A DNA stretch of 64,000 bases from Streptomyces sp. SID12488 (GCF_010548275.1 NZ_JAAGLT010000027.1:1-64000), one strand, 5' to 3'; shown: positions 22,829 to 31,292, numbered from the stretch's first letter. Numbers and translations are program-made. Notes: generated by a model not told the origin, from the letters alone.

Positions 22829-22861
22829 GAGGGCCGCACTCCACAGTGGAGTGCGGCCCTC
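22829..22861 (+). terminator. Strong hairpin terminator after serC
   Basis: Arms of 16 bp (GAGGGCCGCACTCCAC and its perfect complement) around a single central A form a very stable hairpin 19 bp after the serC stop. There is no T-run, as is common in Streptomyces. Confidence 0.9.
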
Positions 22862-22872
22862 GGCGCATCCGC

Positions 22873-23085
22873 CTACAAGGCCCAGCCGCCGTACGGCACG
22901 GTGATGAGTTCCATGGTGGCCCGCCGGGTTCATGAAGTACACGCCGTGGCCACCGTCGTTGCGGTTGATCGTGCCGGGCTGCTGCCGGTGGGGATCGGCA
23001 TGGTGCTCGATGCCGGCAACGACGTCGATGAGGGTGCCGCGCCGGCCGAACAGGTCGCCCGGCACCCCCGTCCACTTCCTCAGAC
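22873..23085 (-). pseudogene. Glyoxalase/VOC-family gene remnant with frameshift
   Basis: On the minus strand, one frame reads IEHHADPHRQQPGTINRNDG then HGVYFMNPAGH, which is the C-terminal module of vicinal-oxygen-chelate proteins (metal His and the GVYF..D/NP.GH signature). At 22915 the frame breaks, and the next frame continues MELITVPYGGWAL to a stop at 22873, the expected ending. Reading GH-L-MELITVPYGG would need two more bases, so a 2-nt deletion is likely. The N-terminal half is absent: upstream the frame runs into the end of the cellulase gene. This is a decayed gene fragment, not an expressed enzyme. Confidence 0.75.
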
Positions 23086-23087
23086 CC

Positions 23088-24650
23088 TCACGTAGCCGTA
23101 CAGCTCACCGCAGGAGTCCCCCCACCCCCCGGCGCTCCCCCGAACCCGAAGCTCGCCGAACTCCCCACCGCCACGCTCCCGTTGTGAGACGCGTTCACAG
23201 CGGTGACCGTCGCCCCGCTCTGCGTGTACGACGCGTTCCACATGCTGGTGACCCCCTGTGAACCACTCCAAGTCCACGTCACCTTCCAGGACTTGAGCGC
23301 CACCGTGCCCGAATTGGTGACCTTCACCTCGGCGTTGAACCCGCCGCCCCAGTCGCTGCTGACGGTGTAGGTGGCGGCACAGGCCGCCGTACTGCCGCCA
23401 CCGCCACCGCCGCCTCCCCCGCCGCCGCTCCCCGGGAAGCCCGGCGCCTTGACGCTCGCAAGGTACCCGTCCTTCACCGTGTCGACCGTCTGCCAGTCGT
23501 CCTTCAGGATCCCGCCCGTGTCACCGGAGTTGGGGTTCCAGGACCAGAAGGTCCAGTGGAAGGAGTCCGAGCCGTAGGTCGCGGTCGGCCGCAGATAGTC
23601 GACCAGCGCGGCCAGCCACCGCTGGTCCACGGTCGCCTGGAGAGTCGTGCCGAACTCCCCCACCCACACCGGCGCGATGTTCTGCTTGAAGATGTAGCCC
23701 CAGTACTTGTCCCAGATCCCCGGCATGTTCGCGGGGAACGAGGGATCACTGAACCAGCTCTGCTGGGCCACGCTCGTCGCGTAGTCGTGGGCCGAGTACA
23801 CCACCCGGTTCGCCACATCCAGCTGCACCGGATACTGCCCGACGCCCATCAGGTTGCCGCCCCACCAGCCGGAGACCCCGTTGAACGTCTGCACGCCCTC
23901 CACGAACACGAGCAGCTGCGGATTCACGGCGAGAACCGCGTTGCCCGCCCGCTGTGCCGCCAGCCGCCAGTCCCTGGTCGTGTCACCGCAGCCCCAACAG
24001 GCCGGATCGTGCGGCTCGTTGTGCAGGTCGATGCCGATGACCGCGTCCTGGCCGGAGTAACGCGCCGCCAGCGCCTTCAGGTTGGCGATCCACGTCGACT
24101 CGGGCACCGCCGAGGTGTACCAGAGCGCCGACTGCCCGGCCGCGTCCGGCCGGTGCCGGTCCAGGATGACCTTGAGGCCGTCCTGACCGGCGTACGCGAC
24201 CAGCTTGTCCATGATCTGGAGGGAGCCCAGACCCTGCAGGTCGGCGTTCTTGCCGCTGCTGAAGTCGATGCTGTTGGGGACGGTCGAGGACTTGAAGATG
24301 TCGTCGCTGTACGGCAGCCGGATGGTGTTGTAGCCGAGCGTCTTCATCTGGTCGATCATGCTCTTGTAGTCGCGGGACCAGAGGCCGTGCACCACGTTGT
24401 TGCTGGTCTCGAAGCCGAACCAGTTGATGCCGGCGATCCGGACCGGCTGCCCGGCCGCGTCCAGGATCTGGCGCCCGCTGGTGTGCCAGTAGCCGGCGCC
24501 GGCGGCTGCCGCACGGACGTCCGCCGTATCGGCGTCCGCCGCGTGGGCGGCCTGTGCACCGGCTCCCAGTGGTAGCAGGAGCACGGCTGCCACGGAACAC
24601 AGCACTCTTCGCCAGCCACGGCGGTCGCGGAGTTGGGGGAAGCGGAACAT
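23088..24650 (-). CDS. Secreted GH5 endoglucanase with C-terminal CBM2
   Basis: A 520-aa secreted cellulase. The signal peptide RRGWRRVLCSVAAVLLLPLG, with an Arg-rich N region, ends near AQAAHAAD. A GH5 catalytic domain spans about residues 55-390, with general acid/base Glu in IDLHNEPHD (near 211) and nucleophile Glu in PVWVGEFGT (near 332). A poly-Gly linker of about 12 Gly separates it from a CBM2 (CAATYTVSSDWGGGFNAEV, then WNASY and VNASHNGSVA). The function is cleavage of beta-1,4-glucan outside the cell. The ATG at 24650 has GAGAGG upstream. A CebR box lies 40 bp before it, so cello-oligosaccharide induction is expected. Confidence 0.93.
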   Translation of the reverse strand: MFRFPQLRDRRGWRRVLCSVAAVLLLPLGAGAQAAHAADADTADVRAAAAGAGYWHTSGRQILDAAGQPVRIAGINWFGFETSNNVVHGLWSRDYKSMIDQMKTLGYNTIRLPYSDDIFKSSTVPNSIDFSSGKNADLQGLGSLQIMDKLVAYAGQDGLKVILDRHRPDAAGQSALWYTSAVPESTWIANLKALAARYSGQDAVIGIDLHNEPHDPACWGCGDTTRDWRLAAQRAGNAVLAVNPQLLVFVEGVQTFNGVSGWWGGNLMGVGQYPVQLDVANRVVYSAHDYATSVAQQSWFSDPSFPANMPGIWDKYWGYIFKQNIAPVWVGEFGTTLQATVDQRWLAALVDYLRPTATYGSDSFHWTFWSWNPNSGDTGGILKDDWQTVDTVKDGYLASVKAPGFPGSGGGGGGGGGGGSTAACAATYTVSSDWGGGFNAEVKVTNSGTVALKSWKVTWTWSGSQGVTSMWNASYTQSGATVTAVNASHNGSVAVGSSASFGFGGAPGGGGTPAVSCTAT

Positions 24651-24689
24651 GTCGTTCGTTCCTCTCGGGAGGCGCGGCCCCGGAATCGA

Positions 24690-24703
24690 TGGGAGCGCTC
24701 CCA
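24690..24703. promoter_or_regulatory. CebR operator (CebR box)
   Basis: TGGGAGCGCTCCCA is a perfect 14-bp palindrome identical to the consensus bound by the LacI-type repressor CebR in Streptomyces. It lies 40 bp upstream of the cellulase ATG. CebR releases such sites when cellobiose or cellotriose is present, which puts the cellulase in the cellulose-utilisation regulon. Confidence 0.93.
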
Positions 24704-24865
24704 TACGCCGCGCACCTCTCAGGAAACTGACACAACATGCCCACGTCAATACTCGCGGCAACCCCGGAATACGTAAGCCCGTCAGCGACCGTCCGGCGCG
24801 CGGCAGCTCAACGGCTCAACGGCTCAGCTCCCGGGAACGGACCGCCGGGACGATCACGAAGACGA

Positions 24866-25864
24866 TCACGAAGACGACGACGGCCGCCGCCGAAGCCGCT
24901 TCAACCCGAGATAGGCGAGGAAGAGCACGCCGACAGCGATGGCCCCGTTCTTGACGTTGCCCTCCGCGCTCCCGCCTCCGTCACCACCCGAGGCCGAACT
25001 CCCGTTGCCGGAAGCCGAGTCGGAGTCGGAGTCACCGGACTTGCCGTACGAAGGAGCGTCCTCGGCCTTGACCCCGCTCTCGGCGCCCTCGCTCCCGTAC
25101 ATGATCCTGGACCCGTCCCGGCTGTACGTGACCGACTCCCCTTGCTGCTGCAACGGCACGTCGAGCTGCCCCTGCCGCTTCAACTTGCCGCCGTTCCAGG
25201 CGTAGGAGACGCCGCCGAAGTACCCCCGTACGGCCAACTGCTGCCCGTCGGGCGAGAACGCGGCGTCGGTGGCCCACATGTCGACGGCGGCGACGGGCCG
25301 GAAGACGTTGGTGCCGGAGGAGGAGAGCTTGGCCGGCCCGGAGTACAGGTGGCCGCCGTCCTCCTGCTTGTCGATGATGTAGACACGCCCCGTCTTCGGA
25401 TGCACGACGAGGGACTCGGCGTCACGCGAACCGTCCGAGTACTTCACGACGTACTGCTTGGCGCGGATCGTCTGGTTCCTGAGCACCTTGGGCTCGGTGA
25501 GCTGGTAGATCCATACGTAATCCCAGGTCACACCATCATTGTCGCCGATGTCGCCGACGTAGATCTGGTTGTTCGGCCCGATGGAGATGGCCTCGATGTC
25601 GCGGGGTTTGCCCACGCCGGTCATGGTGACGGTGGCGACGGTCTGCCCGGTCGCGCTGTCGATCGCGTACAGGAAGGCGCCGTCGTCGCTGTCGTTGTGG
25701 GTCCAGTAGACGCCCGGGTGCTGGCGGGAGGCCGCGAGACCGCTGGACTCGGTGATCCGCGGGTCCTTGATGGTGAAGTCCTGGTCACCATCGGCAGCGG
25801 AGGCGGGCGCGGCGAGCGCCCCGACGAGTAGGCCCCCGGCGAGGAGGGCGAGCGATCGGCGCAT
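24866..25864 (-). CDS. Secreted, membrane-anchored beta-propeller-like protein
   Basis: A 332-aa protein. The signal peptide RRSLALLAGGLLVGALAAPA is followed by a domain of about 250 residues made of short beta repeats resembling WD40/NHL-type propellers (ESSGLAASRQHPGVYWTHND, then GQQLAVRGYFGG). An acidic Ser/Gly-rich spacer and one C-terminal membrane helix (GAIAVGVLFLAYLGL) end in basic residues (KRLRRR). This topology, with the domain outside and a positively charged stop-transfer tail inside, resembles cell-envelope proteins. There is no LAXTG sortase motif. The ATG at 25864 follows GAGG. The function is unknown. It faces away from the divergent SGNH esterase. Confidence 0.72.
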   Translation of the reverse strand: MRRSLALLAGGLLVGALAAPASAADGDQDFTIKDPRITESSGLAASRQHPGVYWTHNDSDDGAFLYAIDSATGQTVATVTMTGVGKPRDIEAISIGPNNQIYVGDIGDNDGVTWDYVWIYQLTEPKVLRNQTIRAKQYVVKYSDGSRDAESLVVHPKTGRVYIIDKQEDGGHLYSGPAKLSSSGTNVFRPVAAVDMWATDAAFSPDGQQLAVRGYFGGVSYAWNGGKLKRQGQLDVPLQQQGESVTYSRDGSRIMYGSEGAESGVKAEDAPSYGKSGDSDSDSASGNGSSASGGDGGGSAEGNVKNGAIAVGVLFLAYLGLKRLRRRPSSSS

Positions 25865-26108
25865 GCCCTCAAGCGTGCCATCCCGGCGCTCGTTGCGAGA
25901 CCCATGACCCTGAGCGCCCGCCGGATCGGTCACCGGATCAGTGTGGGGCCAGTGCCGGACCAGTGCTGGGCCGATGCCGGATCGCCCGCTCACCGACGGC
26001 CAACTACCCGCAAGCCGACCCACACCTGACATTCGCCTGACACCGGGTGGCCCGACTCACACACCGCACGCTTCCCACGCCCCTCCCCCCATCCCTCATC
26101 ATGAGCGG

Positions 26109-26792
26109 ATGCTCAGGTTGATGCCCGTAGGCGACTCGATGACCATCGGCAGCGCCGGTGAACACACCTGGCGCTACCGGCTGTGGCAGCACCTGCGGGA
26201 GACCTACGGCGGCCCGTTCCGGATCGTCGGTCCGCGCGAGGCGCTGTACGACAAGGCGACGGACACCGCCGACTCGTACGAGTACGCCGACCCTGACTTC
26301 CCCCGCGCCCACCTGGCCGGCTGGGGCGAGGGCTGGCACCACATCACCCCGCTGATCGCGGACGCGGTACTCGCCCACGAGCCGGACGTCCTGCTGGTCT
26401 CCCTGGGCCTGATCGACCTCGGCTTCTACACGGACGCGGAACAGACCGCGGACAACGTCCGCCTCTTCGTGGCCGAGGCCCGACGGTCCAACCCGCGCAT
26501 CGCCATCGCCCTGCTCCCGGTGATCCCGAACGTCCGCGCGGAGACGGACCCGCCCTTCGCCGCCCAGGTCACCCGCTTCAACGAACTCCTGGCGAAGACG
26601 GCGGCCGACCTGGACGAATCCCGCTCCCCCCTGCTCCTGACGTCGCCCCCGCCCTCGTACGACATCCACCACGACACGTACGACGGCACGCATCCCAACG
26701 CGAACGGCGAGCACAAGATCGCGGGCGCGTTCGCGGACTCGCTGTACGAGGCCTGGGATCTCGGGGACCGGTACGGGGCTGAAACCGACTGA
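26109..26792 (+). CDS. SGNH/GDSL-family esterase or lipase
   Basis: A 227-aa hydrolase of the SGNH fold. The nucleophile block I is MPVGDSMTIGSAG (GDS at residues 8-10). The C-terminal block V is DGTHPNANGEHKIAGAF, giving the Asp-His pair of the triad. The intermediate Gly and Asn blocks fit SLGLID and PVIPNV. No signal peptide is visible with the ATG at 26109, so it is probably cytoplasmic. The longer upstream frame has non-coding codon use. The Shine-Dalgarno is poor. The substrate is unknown. Confidence 0.82.
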   Translation: MLRLMPVGDSMTIGSAGEHTWRYRLWQHLRETYGGPFRIVGPREALYDKATDTADSYEYADPDFPRAHLAGWGEGWHHITPLIADAVLAHEPDVLLVSLGLIDLGFYTDAEQTADNVRLFVAEARRSNPRIAIALLPVIPNVRAETDPPFAAQVTRFNELLAKTAADLDESRSPLLLTSPPPSYDIHHDTYDGTHPNANGEHKIAGAFADSLYEAWDLGDRYGAETD

Positions 26793-26880
26793 CCGAATCC
26801 GGGCGTGCCCTGGTCACCGTGCGTATCGTTGTACCGCACGGCTGCGCTCGTCCGGGGCACAGCCGGGGAGGAGTGCCACG

Positions 26881-27477
26881 GTGACCGTCCTTGAAGACAG
26901 GATCGAGATGGCCGACATCGCCGACAACAGCGACAAGCTGACGCTCGACATGATGTACGAGTGGCTCGAGAAGAGCCCCATCCCCGACGGATACAGGGTC
27001 GAGATCGTCGGAGGGAACATCTTCATGTCGCCGCAGCGGGACACCCACTGGGAGATCATCGCAGCCATCTACGATCAGCTGCGCACCAAGTACCCGCGCA
27101 AGCGTGTGAAGTCCGACGTCCGCATCGACTACCCGGGCCACCTCAACGGCTTCTCCTCCGACGTCACGCTCATGACCGACGGTGCCGAGAAGGGCGACAA
27201 GGGCCTGTGGCGCTACCAGGACGTCGAGTTCGTTGCCGAAGTGATCTCGAAGAAGACCGCCGCCAATGACTACGGCCCCAAGAAGACCGCCTACGCCGAG
27301 GCCGAAGTCCCCGTCTATCTCATCGCCGATCCCTACCAGGGCAGGTGCTTCCTCTACACCCACCCCAAGAACGGCGAGTACGCGACCGAGACGAAACTCC
27401 CCTTCGGCGACGACGTGGACCTCGGCGACACCGTCGTCGACCTCACCCTCAAGACGGACGAGTTCCCCCGCGACTAG
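26881..27477 (+). CDS. Uma2-family (DUF820) protein
   Basis: A 198-aa member of the Uma2/DUF820 group of PD-(D/E)XK-nuclease-like proteins that are very abundant in Streptomyces. Family blocks visible are PDGYRVEIVGGNIFMSP, GFSSDVTLM (acidic residue), and the basic E..K block AEVISKKTAANDYGPKKTAY. Their biochemical role is unproven despite the endonuclease label. The GTG at 26881 is preceded by a strong GGGGAGGAG at about 6 nt. It is monocistronic and convergent with the reductase gene, only 3 bp apart stop to stop. Confidence 0.85.
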   Translation: MTVLEDRIEMADIADNSDKLTLDMMYEWLEKSPIPDGYRVEIVGGNIFMSPQRDTHWEIIAAIYDQLRTKYPRKRVKSDVRIDYPGHLNGFSSDVTLMTDGAEKGDKGLWRYQDVEFVAEVISKKTAANDYGPKKTAYAEAEVPVYLIADPYQGRCFLYTHPKNGEYATETKLPFGDDVDLGDTVVDLTLKTDEFPRD

Positions 27478-27480
27478 CAA

Positions 27481-28116
27481 TTAGCAACTAGACGCCACAA
27501 AGCGGTACTTCAGGTGCGTGGCCAGGGGCGTGTCGACCACCCTGACCTTTTCGAAGGTCCGCCGCGCCGGGCCCAGCCCCCCGAAGAGCCGTAGGCCGTC
27601 TCCGAGGAGCGCGGGTACGACGTGCAGTTGCAGCTCGTCGATGAGCCCCTCCGCGAGGTACTGCCGAACCGTGTTCGCCCCGCCCGCGATGTCGACGTTC
27701 CGGTCCCCGGCCGCCGCCTTCGCCCGGTCGAGGGCGCTGTGGATGCCGTCGGTGACGAAGGTGAAGGTGGTGCCGCCCTCCTTGACCAGGGTGGGCCTGG
27801 GGCGATGGGTGAGCACGAACACCGGTGTCCGGAACGGCAGGTTGTCGCCCCAGAACGCCTCGCCCGTGTCGTACATCATCCGGCCCATGACCACCGCTCC
27901 GGTGGCGTCGAACCACTCGCGCATCAACTCGGAGTCGCGGTTCTCCTCCCCGCCGGTCATGCCCTGGCGCTCCCGCCAGCTCGCCAGGTTGTGGATCCAC
28001 TCGAACAGGGGCTCGGCGCCGTCCCCTCCCGGGTTGTCGAGGGTGACATCGGTGCCGGCCACGCAGCCGTCGAGGGAGATGGCCAGATCCGCGGTGACGG
28101 TCACGCTCTCGGTCAC
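27481..28116 (-). CDS. Dihydrofolate-reductase-like (RibD C-terminal) protein
   Basis: A 211-aa protein of the RibD_C/dihydrofolate-reductase fold: TADLAISLDGCVAGTDVTLD at the N terminus, GAVVMGRMMYDTGEAFWGD, and the NADPH segment VDIAGGANTVRQYLAEGLID near the C terminus. Such stand-alone proteins are NADPH reductases of unknown substrate and are not true folate enzymes. The GTG at 28116 has AGGAG at 6 nt. The Shine-Dalgarno lies within a run of near-identical 8-bp repeats. It is divergent from the AhpD-like gene over 259 bp. Confidence 0.85.
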   Translation of the reverse strand: MTESVTVTADLAISLDGCVAGTDVTLDNPGGDGAEPLFEWIHNLASWRERQGMTGGEENRDSELMREWFDATGAVVMGRMMYDTGEAFWGDNLPFRTPVFVLTHRPRPTLVKEGGTTFTFVTDGIHSALDRAKAAAGDRNVDIAGGANTVRQYLAEGLIDELQLHVVPALLGDGLRLFGGLGPARRTFEKVRVVDTPLATHLKYRFVASSC

Positions 28117-28123
28117 GATGGGC

Positions 28124-28152
28124 TCCTGAGGTCCTGAGGTCCTGAGGTCCTG
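28124..28152 (-). repeat. Short tandem repeat over the reductase ribosome-binding site
   Basis: Three perfect TCCTGAGG octamers plus a partial fourth stand in tandem. Read on the reductase strand they give successive AGGA Shine-Dalgarno-like cores, the last at the normal distance from the GTG. Slipped-strand change here would alter the leader length or the number of candidate ribosome sites. Confidence 0.75.
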
Positions 28153-28375
28153 GTGAAGTACTGGTGCGTCTGCTCGTTCACCCTCACGTCGATCAGGAAC
28201 CGGCCCGTTCGACACCGTAGCCCTCGAACATCAACGAGACCCACATCACATTCACTCACCCATGTCACATCCCAGCGCTCCGCCCCGTCGTGCATGTGTA
28301 ACGCCCCACGAAGGCCGCAGCACCAAAGCACCAGAGCACCGGAAGCCAGCAGTGCCAACGACGAAGGAGCCCATC

Positions 28376-28855
28376 ATGGAAGCCCGTTTGAACCTCTTCG
28401 CCAGCCCGGTCGCCGCCAAGGCCACGAAGCACCTCGTCGCAGCGAGCAAGGCGGCCGCGGACTCGGGCCTGCCGCTCGCGACGCAGGAGTTGGTGCGGCT
28501 CCGAGCCAGCCAGATCAACGGCTGCGGCTTCTGCACCGACATGCACACCAAGGAGGCCGCCGCCGCGGGTGAGACCGCGCAGCGCCTCCACCTGGTCGCG
28601 GCCTGGCGGGAGGCCACGGTCTTCACCGACGCCGAGCGCGCCGCGCTGGAGCTGACGGAACAGGGCACCCGCATCGCGGACGCGGCCGGCGGCGTCACGG
28701 ACGAGGCCTGGGCGAACGCCGCCAAGTACTACGACGAGGAACAGCTCACCGCGCTGATCCTCACCATCTCCCTCATCAACACCTTCAACCGGATGAACGT
28801 CATCGTCCAGCAGCCCGCCGGCGACTACGAGCCCGGCATGCTCGCCCAGCTCTGA
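28376..28855 (+). CDS. Carboxymuconolactone decarboxylase / AhpD-like protein
   Basis: A 159-aa CMD-family protein with the AhpD-type redox site C50-G-F-C53-T-D-M-H57 and the supporting acidic residue upstream (QELVRLRASQINGCGFC). Proteins with this CxxC...H site act as alkylhydroperoxidase or disulfide reductant in antioxidant defence. The ATG at 28376 has AAGGAG at 6 nt. It is divergent from the RibD_C-like reductase, so a shared oxidative-stress promoter is possible. It is otherwise monocistronic. Confidence 0.88.
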   Translation: MEARLNLFASPVAAKATKHLVAASKAAADSGLPLATQELVRLRASQINGCGFCTDMHTKEAAAAGETAQRLHLVAAWREATVFTDAERAALELTEQGTRIADAAGGVTDEAWANAAKYYDEEQLTALILTISLINTFNRMNVIVQQPAGDYEPGMLAQL

Positions 28856-28977
28856 CGACGTCGACGCCTTCTGCCGGGCGACCGGAGTGACGGGGCCGCC
28901 CGGCGGGAGGCACGGCGGCCCCGTCACTCGCCTCAGCCGTGTTCCGGACTCGGAATCCCGAGCTCAGAACCCCTAGT

Positions 28978-29934
28978 TCAGAACATCGTGTTGTCGTTGG
29001 CCGAAGTGGCCGGCACGTCCTGCAGCACGTCCCAGTGCTCGACGATCTTCCCGCCCCGCACGCGGAACAGGTCCACGACAGCCTGTCCGCGCTCGCCCGG
29101 CGCGTTCACGTAGTGACTGTGCACGGCGACCAGATCCCCTTCCGCCACCACCCGCTTACGGGACACCGCCAGCTCCGGGAACGCCCGGAAGTACCCCCCG
29201 AGCCCCTCCCGCGCACCGGCCACACCGTCCGCGATGTTGGGATTGTGCTGGTGGTACTCGGTCCCCCAGTACGTGTCGAGCGCGGACAGATCCTTGTCGA
29301 CGATGAGCCGGTCGAACGCCTTGGTCACCAGCTTCTTGTTGTAGGCGGTGAGCCACCGCGACCCCGGCTGCTCGGTCCGCGGCCAACTGACCGTGGAGAA
29401 CATGTCGTTGCCGTTCGCGCTGGTGTCCGGCACGTTCTGCCCGGTGTCCCAGTGTTCGGCGATCCTCCCGCCCCGGAAGCGGAAGATGTCGAAGACGGCC
29501 GAGCCCCGACTCCCCGGCGTCAGTGCGACGTTGGAGTGCACGAGGACGAGATCGCCCTCGGAGATGACCCGCTTCACGTCGTACCTCGCGTCGGGGAACT
29601 GCTGGTGAATCCCGGTGGCCAGGTTCTTCAGCGGCCCGGAGCCGTCGGCCGCGAGCGGGTTGTGCTGGATGTAGTCGGCCCGCACGAACCTGTCCACGAT
29701 CGCGGTGTCACCCCGCTCGAACACGCCCTTGAGGACGCGTACGGCAACGTCCTTCTGGTAGTCGAGCCGCGCGTCGGCACCGACGTACCCGCCGTACCCG
29801 ACGACATGACGCCCACCCACGGACGGCGAGGCGACGGCGGGCACGGTCGCGGCGCCCAGCAGGGCGGACGCGGCGAGCGCGGCAACAAGGACACGGCGGA
29901 CGGGCACGCGCGGGGCAGGCATGTGGGGGGTCAC
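28978..29934 (-). CDS. Secreted protein with two SnoaL-like (NTF2-fold) domains
   Basis: A 318-aa protein beginning with a signal peptide (PVRRVLVAALAASALLGAAT, cleavage near AVASPS) followed by two homologous SnoaL/NTF2-like domains at about residues 55-175 and 190-318. Both repeats have the same landmarks: YIQHNP and YHQHNP, FPDARYDVKRVISEGDLV and FPELAVSRKRVVAEGDLV, GGRIAEHWD and GGKIVEHWD. The internal duplication and export are unusual for this fold. The GTG at 29934 has GGGAG at 4 nt. It is divergent from the aldo/keto reductase. The function is unknown, and hydrolase or isomerase activity on a small ligand is possible. Confidence 0.85.
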   Translation of the reverse strand: MTPHMPAPRVPVRRVLVAALAASALLGAATVPAVASPSVGGRHVVGYGGYVGADARLDYQKDVAVRVLKGVFERGDTAIVDRFVRADYIQHNPLAADGSGPLKNLATGIHQQFPDARYDVKRVISEGDLVLVHSNVALTPGSRGSAVFDIFRFRGGRIAEHWDTGQNVPDTSANGNDMFSTVSWPRTEQPGSRWLTAYNKKLVTKAFDRLIVDKDLSALDTYWGTEYHQHNPNIADGVAGAREGLGGYFRAFPELAVSRKRVVAEGDLVAVHSHYVNAPGERGQAVVDLFRVRGGKIVEHWDVLQDVPATSANDNTMF

Positions 29935-30013
29935 AGTGCTCCCTCTCTCGGGATCTTGACGACGAACCAGAATCTTGAAACTTAAAGCGAGTGGCGCTGT
30001 GCATACGTAAGCA

Positions 30014-30028
30014 CTAACCACGAGTTAG
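30014..30028. promoter_or_regulatory. Inverted repeat between SnoaL-like and aldo/keto reductase genes
   Basis: CTAAC-5 nt-GTTAG lies in the 177-bp A/T-richer gap between the two divergent starts. It is a candidate operator for one or both genes. Confidence 0.4.
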
Positions 30029-30111
30029 CGTCAAGGTCCGTCGGCCTGCCACCCCGCCCCGCCCGACCCACCCTTGCCTAGAGCGCACTCCACGACGTTG
30101 GCTGAACAGTC

Positions 30112-31104
30112 ATGAAGTACACGCAGCTCGGACGCACAGGACTCAAGGTCAGCCGACTCGTCCTCGGGACCATGAACTTCGGCCCCCAGACCGACGAAGC
30201 CGACAGCCACGCGATCATGGACGCGGCCCTGGAGACGGGGATCAACTTCTTCGACACCGCCAACGTCTACGGCTGGGCCGAGAACAAGGGCCGTACGGAA
30301 TCGATCATCGGGAACTGGTTCGCCAAGGGCGGTGAGCGCCGCGACAAGGTGGTCCTCGCCACGAAGATGTACGGCAACATGGCCCCGGAGGGCGACGCCT
30401 GGCCCAATCACGACAAGCTCTCCGCGCTCAACATCCGGCGCGCGGTGGACGCGTCGCTGAAGCGGCTCCAGACCGACTACATCGACGTCTACCAGTTCCA
30501 CCACATCGACCGCGCGACTCCCTTCGAGGAGATCTGGCAGGCGATCGACGTGCTCGTACAGCAGGGGAAGATCCTCTACGCGGGTTCGAGCAACTTCCCG
30601 GGATACAAGATCGCCCAGGCCAACGAGATCGCCGCCCGGCGCGGCGGCACCATCGGGCTCGTCAGCGAGCAGTGCCTCTACAACCTCATCGAGCGGCGCG
30701 CCGAGATGGAGGTCATCCCGGCCGCGCAGGAGTACGGGCTCGGCGTCATCCCCTGGTCGCCGCTGCAGGGCGGACTCCTCGGCGGCGTCATCAAGAAGGA
30801 GATCCAGGGCGGCCGACGCGCGAGTGACCGGGCGGCCGACGCCCTCGCCGACCCCGCCTACCGCGCCCGGATCCAGGCGTACGAGGACCTGCTCGACAAG
30901 CACGGCATCGAGCCCGGCGAGGCGGCCCTCGCCTGGCTGCTCACCCGCCCCGGCGTCACCGGCCCGATCGTCGGCCCGCGCACCGCGGAGCAGTTGGCGT
31001 CGGCGGTACGGGCGTCCGAGCTGGAGCTGAGCGCCGACCTGCTGACCTCGCTCGACGAGATCTTCCCGGGCCCGGGCCCGTCACCGGAGGCCTTCGCCTG
31101 GTGA
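30112..31104 (+). CDS. Aldo/keto reductase
   Basis: A 330-aa NADPH-dependent aldo/keto reductase of the YhdN/Tas-like group. The catalytic tetrad is visible as Asp48 and Tyr53 (FFDTANVYG), Lys85 (LATKMYG) and His130 (YQFHHID). The C-terminal cofactor segment is GPIVGPRTAEQLASAVRASE. The ATG at 30112 begins MKYTQLGRTGLKVSRL as expected. It reduces aldehydes or ketones, natural substrate unknown. It is divergent from the secreted SnoaL-like gene. Confidence 0.93.
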   Translation: MKYTQLGRTGLKVSRLVLGTMNFGPQTDEADSHAIMDAALETGINFFDTANVYGWAENKGRTESIIGNWFAKGGERRDKVVLATKMYGNMAPEGDAWPNHDKLSALNIRRAVDASLKRLQTDYIDVYQFHHIDRATPFEEIWQAIDVLVQQGKILYAGSSNFPGYKIAQANEIAARRGGTIGLVSEQCLYNLIERRAEMEVIPAAQEYGLGVIPWSPLQGGLLGGVIKKEIQGGRRASDRAADALADPAYRARIQAYEDLLDKHGIEPGEAALAWLLTRPGVTGPIVGPRTAEQLASAVRASELELSADLLTSLDEIFPGPGPSPEAFAW

Positions 31105-31202
31105 CGCGACGGTCGCCGCAGCAGCCGTAGCAGGTGGGCGGCGGTCGGAAGCCGACGTGCGCGAGGTCCCTTCCTACGGCACCTCGCGCGCCACTTCCCT
31201 CG

Positions 31203-31292
31203 TCACTTCCCGACCGCCGCCGCCACTCCCACCACAATGAACATCAGTACGAGCGCACCGGCCATCACCCGGTTCCGGATTTTCGGATTCAC
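31203..31292 (-). CDS. Tiny conserved-type membrane protein (29 aa)
   Basis: A GTG at 31292 opens a 29-codon frame (VNPKIRNRVMAGALVLMFIV ... AAAVGK) with one hydrophobic helix after a basic N terminus, so the positive end should stay inside. A GGCGGC run precedes the start. The size, basic start and codon use match a type of very small single-helix protein I remember from Streptomyces, and ordinary gene callers miss it. The function is unknown. It lies convergent to the aldo/keto reductase and directly downstream of the LigT-like gene's reverse end, where no other feature explains the sequence. Confidence 0.6.
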   Translation of the reverse strand: MNPKIRNRVMAGALVLMFIVVGVAAAVGK

